DNA of 35,573 bases, taken from contig NZ_WNKZ01000071.1 in NCBI RefSeq assembly GCF_009720835.1, positions 1 through 35,573 of the forward strand, given 5' to 3'. The notes under the pieces were generated by a model. It ran no database searches. It saw only the letters and a list, made by a program, of their open reading frames with translations, and had not been told where the DNA came from. Below, one piece after another: positions 15,824-23,608 of the stretch (the stretch's first letter is position 1; each line of letters opens with the position of its first letter). The position numbers were made by a program, and so were the translations under genes. The stretch is from Pseudoduganella buxea. Its GTDB lineage: Bacteria > Pseudomonadota > Gammaproteobacteria > Burkholderiales > Burkholderiaceae_D.

Positions 15824-17368
15824 ATGAAGCACACCATACAGCGCACTATCCTGGCCATCAGCCTGGCCGCCTGCGGTACCGCGTTCGCGCAGGTATCCGT
15901 CACGATCGACGCGGCCAAGGCCGGTCCCGTCATCAACAAGAATATCTACGGCCAGTTCGCCGAACACCTGGGCACCGGCATCTACGAGGGCATGTGGGTC
16001 GGCCCCGAATCGCCGATCCCGAACACCAAGGGCTGGCGCAACGACGTACTGGGCGCGCTGAAGGAACTGCACGTGCCGCTGGTGCGCTGGCCGGGCGGCT
16101 GCTTCGCCGACGAGTACCATTGGAAGGACGGCATCGGCCCGCGCGACAAGCGTCCCGTCAAGGTCAATACCAACTGGGGTGGCGTGGAAGAGAACAACGC
16201 CGTTGGCACGCACGAGTTCTTCGACCTGGCCGAGCTGCTGGGCGCGGAGGTCTACGTCAACGGCAATCTGGGCACCGGCACGAACCAGGAAATGTCGGAA
16301 TGGGTTGAGTACATGACGTCGGACAGCAAATCCACGCTGGCCGAACTGCGCCGCAAGAACGGCCGCGACAAGCCATGGAAGCTGGACTACTTCGCCATCG
16401 GGAACGAGGCCTGGGGCTGCGGCGGCAACATGACGCCGGAGCACTACGCGAACCTGTACCGCAACGCCGCCGCGTTCGTCCGCACGCCGCCGAATGCGAA
16501 GCCGAAGTTCATCGCCAGCGGCGGCCATGACAACGACATCCGCTGGACCGACGTGCTGACCAAGCAGATCAAGCAGAACATCGACGGCGTCAGCTTCCAC
16601 TACTACACCATCCCGACGGGCAAGTGGGAAGTGAAGGGAGCCGCCACGGGCTTCAAGGAAGACCAGTGGCTGTCGACGATGAAGAACACGATGGCGATGG
16701 ACGGCCTGATTCGCAAGAACGTCAAGCTGATGGACAAGAACGATCCGGCCAAGAAAGTCGGCCTGTTCGTCGATGAGTGGGGCACGTGGTACGACGTCGA
16801 GCCGGGCACCAATACGGGCTTCCTGTACCAGCAGAACAGCCTGCGCGATGCCGTCGTCGCGGCGCTGAACTTCAATATCTTCCACGACCACGCCGAACGC
16901 GTGCGCATGACGAACATCGCCCAGATGGTCAACGTGCTGCAGGCGATGATCCTGACGGACAAGAACCGCATGATCCTGACGCCGACCTACCACGCCTTCC
17001 GCATGTACGTGCCGTTCCAGGACGCGACGTCGCTGCCGGTGGCCATCAAGAACAACGGCAAGTACGGCATCGGCAAGACCAGCGTACCGCAGGTCAGCGC
17101 CTCGGCCGCACGCGGCAAGGACGGCAAGGTCTACCTGGCCCTCGTCAACACGGACCCGAACAAGCCGGTCGACGTCACCGTCAATGTATCGGGCATGGGT
17201 GCCGGCAAGGCCACCGGCCAGCTGCTGACGGCCGCCGCGATGGATGCGCACAACACCTTCGCCGCGCCCGAAGCCGTCAAGCCTGTGCCGTTCTCGGCCC
17301 AGGCCAGCGGCGGCAAGCTGACTGTCCAGCTGCCCGCCAAATCCGTTGTCGTGACCGCCGTGGAGTAA
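15824..17368 (+). CDS. GH51 alpha-L-arabinofuranosidase, exported
   Basis: A 514-residue retaining exo-enzyme that releases L-arabinofuranose from arabinan side chains and oligosaccharides. It has a signal peptide (ISLAACGTAFA) and the GH51 signatures IYGQFAEHLG, PGGCFADEYHWKDGIGP, acid/base Glu195 (IGNEAWGCGG) and nucleophile Glu318 (FVDEWGTWYD). The length is normal for the family. The start at 15824 follows GGAGA (15811); an earlier in-frame codon would lose the signal peptide. Most bacterial GH51 enzymes are cytoplasmic, so export is worth noting. It lies 58 bases after GH97 and three bases before the endo-arabinanase lipoprotein gene, so cotranscription is likely. Confidence 0.93.
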   Translation: MKHTIQRTILAISLAACGTAFAQVSVTIDAAKAGPVINKNIYGQFAEHLGTGIYEGMWVGPESPIPNTKGWRNDVLGALKELHVPLVRWPGGCFADEYHWKDGIGPRDKRPVKVNTNWGGVEENNAVGTHEFFDLAELLGAEVYVNGNLGTGTNQEMSEWVEYMTSDSKSTLAELRRKNGRDKPWKLDYFAIGNEAWGCGGNMTPEHYANLYRNAAAFVRTPPNAKPKFIASGGHDNDIRWTDVLTKQIKQNIDGVSFHYYTIPTGKWEVKGAATGFKEDQWLSTMKNTMAMDGLIRKNVKLMDKNDPAKKVGLFVDEWGTWYDVEPGTNTGFLYQQNSLRDAVVAALNFNIFHDHAERVRMTNIAQMVNVLQAMILTDKNRMILTPTYHAFRMYVPFQDATSLPVAIKNNGKYGIGKTSVPQVSASAARGKDGKVYLALVNTDPNKPVDVTVNVSGMGAGKATGQLLTAAAMDAHNTFAAPEAVKPVPFSAQASGGKLTVQLPAKSVVVTAVE

Positions 17369-17371
17369 GCC

Positions 17372-18919
17372 ATGAACAATTCGATGATGATGAAGGCGCT
17401 GGCATTGGCCGGCGTGGTGTCCCTGTCCGCCTGTGGCGGTGGCGACGATGGTGCCGGCAGCACGTCGGCGGCGAAATCGGGCGCCGTGACGGCAGCGGGC
17501 GTAGTCTCCGGCGGCGCGCCGGAGCAGCAGGCCGTGACGTTCACGGAGGTGGGCGTGCACGATCCCTCTGTCGTGGTGGATAACGGCACTTTCTACGTGT
17601 TCGGCTCCCACCTGGCTGCGGCCAAGAGCACGGATATGATGAACTGGACGGGCATTGCCGATGGCGTCAACGCGGCCAATCCCCTGATCCCGAACGTGTT
17701 CACCCAGCTGGCCGAAACGCTGGGCTGGGCGCAGACCAATACCCTGTGGGCCCCGGACGTGATCCGCCTGGACGACGGCAAGTACTATATGTATTACAAC
17801 GCCTGCAAGGGCGACTCGCCCCGTTCGGCGCTGGGCATCGCCGTGGCCGACAAGATCGACGGCCCGTATGTCAACAAGGCCGTGCTGCTCAAGTCCGGCA
17901 TGTGGGGCGAGGCGGGCGCGGACGGCACCATCTACGACGCGACGAAGCACCCGAACACGGTCGACCCGAACGTCTTCCGCGACAAGGAAGGCAAGCTGTG
18001 GATGATCTACGGTTCCTACTCCGGCGGCATCTTCATCCTGGCGATGGACCCGGCCACGGGCATGCCGCTGCCGAACCAGGGCTACGGCAAGCACCTGCTG
18101 GGCGGGAACCACGCCCGCATCGAAGGCGCGTACGTGCAGTACAGCCCGCAGTCCGGCTACTACTACATGTTCACGTCCTTCGGCGGGCTGGACGCCAACG
18201 GCGCCTACAATATGCGGGTGGCGCGTTCGCGCAATCCCGACGGTCCTTACGTGGACGGCAAGGGCACGGACATGGCGACCGTCAAGTCCAACCCGGCGCT
18301 GCCGCTGTTCGACGACGCCAGCATCGCGCCGCACGGCCAGAAGCTGCTGGGGAACCACCAGTTCGCGCTGGCGGCCGGCGAAACGGGCACACCGCTGGGC
18401 TACGTCTCGGCGGGCCACAACAGCAGCTACTACGACCCCGTGAAGAAGCAGTACTTCCTGATCTTCCACACGCGCTTCCCCGGCATGGGCGACTTCCACC
18501 AGGTGCGCGTGCACGAGATGTTCATCAACGAGGACGGCTGGCCCGTGGTGGCGCCGTTCCGCTACGTGCCGCTGTCGAAGAGCGCGCCCGTGGGTGGCAC
18601 GCCCAAGAGCGCCATCGTGGCGGCGACCGAAGTGGCCGGTACGTACAAGATGGTCAATCACGGCAAGGACATCTCGGCCGCGATCAAGCCGTCGCAGGTC
18701 GTCAAGCTGTCGTCGAACGGGCGTGTCACCGGTGCCGTCAAGGGCTTGTGGTCCTACCGCGGCGGCAATAACATCAGCCTGACGGTGGAGGGCACGAAGG
18801 CTGTCTACAGCGGCGTGCTGTCGCGCCAGTGGAACAGCAATGCCAATGCGTTTACCGTGACGTTCACGGCGCAGAATGCGGACGGCGTGTCGCTGTGGGG
18901 CGCCCGCACGGGTAACTGA
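17372..18919 (+). CDS. GH43 endo-arabinanase, lipoprotein with C-terminal accessory domain
   Basis: A 515-residue endo-1,5-alpha-L-arabinanase. The lipobox LSAC places the lipidated Cys at 21; position +2 is Gly, so outer-membrane sorting is expected, after a Gly/Asp-rich linker. Catalytic residues are Asp64 (VHDPSVV), Asp198 (TVDPNVF) and Glu251 (RIEGAYV). Motifs such as WAPDVIRLDDGKYYMYYNA and SAGHNSSYYD match the large endo-arabinanases of the Bacillus YxiA / AbnB type. Residues from about 420 form a separate C-terminal beta domain (AGTYKMVNHGKDI to SLWGART), as in those enzymes. The gene starts three bases after GH51, its ribosome site lying in the GH51 stop region. Whether it faces outward cannot be read from sequence. 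Confidence 0.9.
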   Translation: MNNSMMMKALALAGVVSLSACGGGDDGAGSTSAAKSGAVTAAGVVSGGAPEQQAVTFTEVGVHDPSVVVDNGTFYVFGSHLAAAKSTDMMNWTGIADGVNAANPLIPNVFTQLAETLGWAQTNTLWAPDVIRLDDGKYYMYYNACKGDSPRSALGIAVADKIDGPYVNKAVLLKSGMWGEAGADGTIYDATKHPNTVDPNVFRDKEGKLWMIYGSYSGGIFILAMDPATGMPLPNQGYGKHLLGGNHARIEGAYVQYSPQSGYYYMFTSFGGLDANGAYNMRVARSRNPDGPYVDGKGTDMATVKSNPALPLFDDASIAPHGQKLLGNHQFALAAGETGTPLGYVSAGHNSSYYDPVKKQYFLIFHTRFPGMGDFHQVRVHEMFINEDGWPVVAPFRYVPLSKSAPVGGTPKSAIVAATEVAGTYKMVNHGKDISAAIKPSQVVKLSSNGRVTGAVKGLWSYRGGNNISLTVEGTKAVYSGVLSRQWNSNANAFTVTFTAQNADGVSLWGARTGN

Positions 18920-18932
18920 GGAATCGATCCAG

Positions 18933-19973
18933 ATGAACTGTTTCAAGAAAAATGCCGGCGCGCTGATGGTGGCCGCCGGCCTGTTGGGTGCACTGCCTGC
19001 GGCGCAGGCGGTGCAGGTGGGCGTGCACGACCCCGTGATGGCGCAGGATGGCAGCAAGTACTACCTGTTCAGCACGGGGCCGGGCATTACCTTCTACAGC
19101 TCGCGCGACATGCGGGCGTGGACGCCGGAAGGGCGCGTCTTCGCCGGCGAGCCCGCGTGGGCGAAGAACGCCGCACCGACATTCGACGGCCATATCTGGG
19201 CGCCGGACGTGCAGAAGCACCGGGGCAGGTACTACCTGTATTACTCGGTGTCGGGCTTCGGCAAGAACACGTCCGGCATCGGCGTCACCGTCAACAAGAC
19301 GCTCGATCCCCGGTCGCCCGACTACAAGTGGGAGGACCAGGGCATGGTGCTGCAGTCGGTACCCGGCCGCGACGCCTGGAATGCGATCGACTCGCATGTC
19401 GTCGAGGACAAGGCCGGCAACGGCTGGATGTCGTTCGGCTCGTTCTGGGGCGGCCTGAAACTGGTCAAGTTGAACGACGACCGCACGCGCCTGGCCGAGC
19501 CGCAGCAGTGGCGCACCATCGCCGCCCGCGAACGGCCCCCGTTCACGCCGGACAACGAGGCCGGTCCCGCCGAGATCGAGGCGCCCTTCATCTTCAAGAA
19601 GGGCGACTGGTACTACCTGTTCGCGTCGTGGGGCCTGTGCTGCCAGAAGGAGAAGAGCACCTATCACGTGGTGGTCGGTCGTGCGCGCGACGCCATCGGC
19701 CCCTACCTGGACAGGGACGGCAAGGACATGGCCAAGGGCGGCGGCTCGCTCGTCATCCGGGGCGACAAGGACTGGGTCGGCCTGGGCCACAACAGCGCCT
19801 ACACCTTCGGCGGCAAGGACATGCTGGTCCTGCACGCCTACGAAACGGCCGACAAGTACCAGCAGAAGCTGAAAGTCCTCGACATCAAGTGGGACGCAGC
19901 CGGCTGGCCCGTGGTCGACCCGAAGCAGCTGAACAGCTACCAGAGCACCTTGCTGCCCCCTGCCACCAGATAA
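18933..19973 (+). CDS. GH43 endo-1,5-alpha-L-arabinanase, exported
   Basis: A 346-residue single-domain endo-arabinanase with signal peptide (ALMVAAGLLGALPAAQA). Catalytic positions are Asp33 (VHDPVMA), Asp153 (NAIDSHV) and Glu216 (AEIEAPF). FDGHIWAPDVQKHRGRYYLYYSVSGFGKNTSGIGV is the hallmark of Cellvibrio Arb43A-like enzymes. The start at 18933 follows GAGGAA, which overlaps the preceding stop codon, giving a 13-base gap and probable coupling. A small soluble enzyme beside a larger lipoprotein of the same activity suggests division of labour between free and membrane-held attack on arabinan. Confidence 0.92.
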   Translation: MNCFKKNAGALMVAAGLLGALPAAQAVQVGVHDPVMAQDGSKYYLFSTGPGITFYSSRDMRAWTPEGRVFAGEPAWAKNAAPTFDGHIWAPDVQKHRGRYYLYYSVSGFGKNTSGIGVTVNKTLDPRSPDYKWEDQGMVLQSVPGRDAWNAIDSHVVEDKAGNGWMSFGSFWGGLKLVKLNDDRTRLAEPQQWRTIAARERPPFTPDNEAGPAEIEAPFIFKKGDWYYLFASWGLCCQKEKSTYHVVVGRARDAIGPYLDRDGKDMAKGGGSLVIRGDKDWVGLGHNSAYTFGGKDMLVLHAYETADKYQQKLKVLDIKWDAAGWPVVDPKQLNSYQSTLLPPATR

Positions 19974-19989
19974 GCCCACGGCCGGGTTC

Positions 19990-20027
19990 GTGTCCACCGT
20001 GGGGTCAGACCCCGACATAGACACGGA
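19990..20027 (+). repeat. Palindromic repeat copy 2, left arm of an inverted pair
   Basis: GTGTCC-n-GGGGTCAGACCCC-n-GACAC layout. It matches the reverse complement of copy 3 (20116-20150) at nearly every position. The two face each other across about 88 bases of non-coding DNA. Confidence 0.75.
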
Positions 20028-20115
20028 CTCAGCTATCAGAGACAAGCACAGCCCACCAAAAATCGCTTAGCGGCAATCTGCTTCTGGGCGTGGGCGATTG
20101 CCCACCGCCGAGCTC

Positions 20116-20150
20116 GTGTCCATGTCGGGGTCTGACCCCAGGGTGGACAC
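20116..20150 (+). repeat. Palindromic repeat copy 3, right arm of an inverted pair
   Basis: GTGTCC, then GGGGTCTGACCCC (20127-20139), then GGTGGACAC. With copy 2 it bounds a 161-base unit (19990-20150) filling most of the gap between the endo-arabinanase and GH127 genes. No gene or shared operator is seen inside. Confidence 0.75.
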
Positions 20151-20178
20151 GGGCTCGGCATTTACAGGTTCTTGAGCC

Positions 20179-22524
20179 ATGAAACTCGTATTTCGCCTGC
20201 TGGGTGGTGCTGCGCTGGCGTTCGCGCTGTCCGCTTCCGCCGCGGAGCTGTTCCCCCTGCGCGACGTGCGCCTGACCGCGAGCCCTTTCCTCGACGCGCA
20301 GCAGACGGACTTGCGCTACCTGATGGCGCTCGATGCGGATCGGCTGCTGGCGCCGTTTCGCCGCGAGGCGGGGCTGCCGATCGTGAAGGACAGCTACGGC
20401 AACTGGGAGTCGTCCGGGCTGGATGGCCATATGGGCGGGCATTACCTGTCCGCGCTGGCGCTGATGCACGCGTCGACGGGCGACCCGCAGGTGCTGGAGC
20501 GCCTGAGCTACTTCGTCGCCGAGCTGAAAAAATGCCAGCAGGCGGGCGGCGACGGCTACCTGGGCGGAATTCCCGGCGGACGGGCGGCGTGGGCCGACAT
20601 CATGGCGGGCAAGCTCCACGCGGACAACTTCAGCGTCAACGGCAAGTGGGTGCCCTGGTATAACCTGCACAAGGTCTACGCCGGCCTGCGCGACGCCTGG
20701 CACTACACGGGCAACGACGACGCCCGCGTCATGCTGATCGCCCTGTCCGACTGGGCGCTGGCACTGACGTCGAAGCTGTCCGACGAGCAGATGCAGGCCA
20801 TGCTGAAAAGCGAACATGGCGGCATGAACGAGGTGCTGGCCGACGTCGCGTCGATGACGGGCGATATGAAATACCTGCACCTGGCGCGGCGCTTCTCGCA
20901 CCAGGCCATCCTGCGGCCGCTGGCGCAGGGCAGGGACCAGTTGACGGGCCTGCACGCAAACACGCAGATCCCGAAGGTGCTCGGCTTCGAGCGCATCGGC
21001 CGGATGACGGGGGAGGCGAAATGGACGGACGCTGCCCGCACCTTCTGGCAGACCGTCGTCGACCGGCGCAGCGTCGCCATCGGCGGCAACAGCGTCAAGG
21101 AGCACTTCCACGACAGCGCCGATTTCGCGCCGATGATCGACGAGGTCGAGGGGCCGGAGACCTGCAATACCTACAATATGCTCAAGCTCACCAGCATGCT
21201 GTTCCAGCGCAAACCGGGCGTGGCCTACGGCGACTACTACGAGCGTGCACTGTACAACCATGTCCTCGGCTCGCAGCGGCCCGGCACGGGCGGTTTCGTC
21301 TACTTCACGCCGATGCGGCCGAATCACTACCGCGTCTACTCGCAGGTGAACGAAGGCATGTGGTGCTGCGTTGGCTCCGGCATCGAGAGCCACGCCAAGT
21401 ACGGCGAATTCATTTACGCCCATGACGGCGCCGACCTGTATGTCAACCTCTTCATCCCTTCCACCCTGGACTGGAAGGCGAGGAACCTTCGCATCACCCA
21501 GGCCACGGCTTTCCCGGACCAGTCCAGCACCCGCATCCAGGTCGACGGCACAGGCAAGTTCGCGCTGAAGCTGCGCCATCCCGGCTGGGTCGAGGCGGGC
21601 GCGCTGACGGTGAAGGTCAACGGCAAGCGCGTGCTGGCCAGCGCAGGGCAGGACGGCTACGTGCGCATCGAGCGGACCTGGCGGACGGGTGACACGGTAG
21701 ACGTGACGCTGCCGATGACGACGCGGCTGGAGCAGATGCCGGACGGCTCGAACTGGTATGCCGTGCTGCACGGCCCCATCGTGCTGGCCGCGAAAACGGC
21801 GCCGTTCAAGGACGAGAAGCTGAACTTCCTGGCCGGCGATGCGCGCATGGACCATATCGCCCACGGCCGGACCTGCCCGCTGGAAGCGGCGCCCCTGTTC
21901 GTCAGCGACACGAAGGATTTCATCAAGCGCTTCCGCCCCGTGCCGGGCCAGCCGCTGACCTTCGAGGCGCCCGGGCTGGTGCAGGGCACCAATGTGGCCG
22001 GCCTGCGCTTCATTCCGTTCTTCCGCCTGCACGACTCGCGCTACATGATCTACTGGCAGCAAACGACGCCGGCCGGACTGTCGCGGATGCGGGCGCAAAC
22101 GGCCGAGGCGGAGGCCGAACGCATCGCGCTGGCACGCCGCACGGTGGACCAGGTGGCGCCGGGCGAGCAGCAGCCGGAGTCCGACCATGCCTTCGCGGGC
22201 GAGGGGGCCGACGCCGGCGTCAACGGCGGGCGCCACTGGCGCCATGCGAGCGGCTGGTTCAGCTACCGCCTGACCGACAAGGCGGGCGAGGGCAGGGTGC
22301 TGCGCCTGACCTTTGCCGCCGCCGACGCGGGCCGCAAGTTCGATGTCCTCGTCAACGACCGGTGGCTGCGCACCATCGAGCTGGCGGCCGACGCCCAGGC
22401 CTTCTATGACGTCGATATCGAACTTCCGGCCGGGATGGCGCGCGATGGCGCCTTGACGGTGAAGTTCGTCGCCCATCCCGGCTCGCTGGCGGGCGGCCTG
22501 TACGGCCTGCGCCTGCTGCGCTAA
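20179..22524 (+). CDS. GH127 beta-L-arabinofuranosidase (DUF1680), exported
   Basis: A 781-residue exported enzyme with a signal peptide (LLGGAALAFALSASAA). It has the (alpha/alpha)6 barrel of DUF1680/GH127, with HMGGHYLSALALMHAST, the acid/base candidate Glu327 and Cys329 in GPETCNTYNMLKL, and Cys396-Cys397 in MWCCVGSGIESHAKYGEF. In characterised GH127 members a zinc-bound cysteine is the nucleophile. The C-terminal third is beta-rich and longer than the Bifidobacterium enzyme. The family cleaves terminal beta-L-arabinofuranose, as in extensin-type glycoproteins or rare pectin side chains, a linkage the other enzymes here cannot cut. The ribosome site is weak. No clear promoter was found; repeats 2 and 3 occupy the upstream gap. 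Confidence 0.9.
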   Translation: MKLVFRLLGGAALAFALSASAAELFPLRDVRLTASPFLDAQQTDLRYLMALDADRLLAPFRREAGLPIVKDSYGNWESSGLDGHMGGHYLSALALMHASTGDPQVLERLSYFVAELKKCQQAGGDGYLGGIPGGRAAWADIMAGKLHADNFSVNGKWVPWYNLHKVYAGLRDAWHYTGNDDARVMLIALSDWALALTSKLSDEQMQAMLKSEHGGMNEVLADVASMTGDMKYLHLARRFSHQAILRPLAQGRDQLTGLHANTQIPKVLGFERIGRMTGEAKWTDAARTFWQTVVDRRSVAIGGNSVKEHFHDSADFAPMIDEVEGPETCNTYNMLKLTSMLFQRKPGVAYGDYYERALYNHVLGSQRPGTGGFVYFTPMRPNHYRVYSQVNEGMWCCVGSGIESHAKYGEFIYAHDGADLYVNLFIPSTLDWKARNLRITQATAFPDQSSTRIQVDGTGKFALKLRHPGWVEAGALTVKVNGKRVLASAGQDGYVRIERTWRTGDTVDVTLPMTTRLEQMPDGSNWYAVLHGPIVLAAKTAPFKDEKLNFLAGDARMDHIAHGRTCPLEAAPLFVSDTKDFIKRFRPVPGQPLTFEAPGLVQGTNVAGLRFIPFFRLHDSRYMIYWQQTTPAGLSRMRAQTAEAEAERIALARRTVDQVAPGEQQPESDHAFAGEGADAGVNGGRHWRHASGWFSYRLTDKAGEGRVLRLTFAAADAGRKFDVLVNDRWLRTIELAADAQAFYDVDIELPAGMARDGALTVKFVAHPGSLAGGLYGLRLLR

Positions 22525-22542
22525 TGCGCTTGCGCGCCTGAC

Positions 22543-22610
22543 TGATAACAAAAAAGATATCGCGCAGGACAAAAAATGTATTGGATCGGCATGAGACTTT
22601 CTCCTACTAT
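22543..22610 (+). promoter_or_regulatory. Promoter C with dyad operator, before the ABC importer
   Basis: TGATA-N10-TATCG (22543-22562), 18 bases, TTGGAT (22581-22586), 18 bases, TACTAT (22605-22610). Spacing is identical to promoters A and B. The motif CTCC immediately precedes the -10 element, as in promoter A. The expected start near 22617 leaves a short leader of about 26 bases before ytfQ. The 18 bases between dyad and -35 are A-rich near the -35 side. Confidence 0.82.
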
Positions 22611-22642
22611 AGCTTCATAAAAAGACAATCCAGGAGACCCGT

Positions 22643-23608
22643 ATGCACCTCACACGCAGGAATTTGATCGCCGCCGCCATCGCACTGGCCGGCACCTCCG
22701 TCACCTTCAACGCGCTGGCCGCGAAACCGCTGGTGATCGGCTTTTCCCAGGTGGGCGCCGAAAGCGAATGGCGCACCGCCAATACCGTCTCGATCAAGGA
22801 CGCGGCGAAAAAAGCCGGCGTCACCCTGAAGTTCGCCGACGCCCAGCAGCGCCAGGAAAACCAGGTCAAGGCGATCCGCTCCTTCATCGCCCAGAAAGTC
22901 GACGTCATCGCCTTTTCCCCCGTGGTGGAATCGGGCTGGGACACGGTGCTGCGCGAAGCGAAAGCTGCCAAGATCCCCGTGATCCTGACGGACCGCGACG
23001 TCAACGTCACGGACAAGTCGCTGTACGTCACCCTGATCGGGTCGGACTTCGTCGAGGAAGGGCGCCGCGCCGGCCGCTGGCTGGTGGATTACGCCAAGAA
23101 GACGCCGGGCAAGGTGCTGAACATCGTCGAACTGCAGGGCACCGTGGGCTCGGCCCCGGCCATCGACCGCAAGACGGGTTTCGAGGAAGTCACCAAGGGC
23201 AACGCGCAACTGAAGCTGCTGCGCACGCAGACGGGCGAGTTCACCCGCGCCAAGGGCAAGGAAGTGATGGAAGCGTTCCTGAAGGCGCACGGCAAGAACA
23301 TCAACGTGCTGTACGCGCACAACGATGACATGGCCATCGGCGCCATCCAGGCCATCGAGGAAGCGGGCCTGAAACCGGGCAAGGACATCGTCATCGTCTC
23401 CATCGACGGCGTGAAGGGGGCGTTCGAGGCCATGATGCTCGGTAAGCTCAACGTCACCGTCGAATGCAGCCCGCTGCTGGGGCCCCAGCTGATGCAGGCA
23501 GCCCAGGACGTCGTGGCCGGCAAACCCGTCGCCAAGCGCATCGTCACGGAGGAACGCGTGTTCCCGGCCGAAGTGGCGGCCAAAGAATTCCCGAACCGTA
23601 AATACTAA
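22643..23608 (+). CDS. ytfQ: Furanose ABC importer, periplasmic binding protein (YtfQ type)
   Basis: A 321-residue periplasmic sugar-binding protein. Long identities with E. coli YtfQ as I recall it: IGFSQVGAESEWR, ADAQQRQENQVKAIRSF, VELQGTVGSAPAIDRKTGF, GEFTRAKGKEVMEAF and YAHNDDMAIGAIQAIEEAGLKPGKDI. E. coli YtfQ prefers furanose forms of galactose. The leader carries TRRNLI before the hydrophobic core, so Tat export is possible. AGGAGA (22632-22637) precedes the start. It is the first gene of a four-part importer under promoter C. Given the arabinofuranosidases around it, L-arabinofuranose is the likely ligand; this is inference. Confidence 0.9.
   Translation: MHLTRRNLIAAAIALAGTSVTFNALAAKPLVIGFSQVGAESEWRTANTVSIKDAAKKAGVTLKFADAQQRQENQVKAIRSFIAQKVDVIAFSPVVESGWDTVLREAKAAKIPVILTDRDVNVTDKSLYVTLIGSDFVEEGRRAGRWLVDYAKKTPGKVLNIVELQGTVGSAPAIDRKTGFEEVTKGNAQLKLLRTQTGEFTRAKGKEVMEAFLKAHGKNINVLYAHNDDMAIGAIQAIEEAGLKPGKDIVIVSIDGVKGAFEAMMLGKLNVTVECSPLLGPQLMQAAQDVVAGKPVAKRIVTEERVFPAEVAAKEFPNRKY

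Noticed and set aside
15776..19057. Very long open frame (over 1000 codons) on the minus strand
   Set aside because: It lies opposite GH97, GH51 and the endo-arabinanase genes. Its translation is repetitive R/V/D/H/A-rich with no family motif, the usual antisense shadow of high-GC coding DNA.
20029..22572. Long minus-strand open frame opposite GH127
   Set aside because: Same antisense-shadow composition; the + strand gene has signal peptide, catalytic motifs and normal length.
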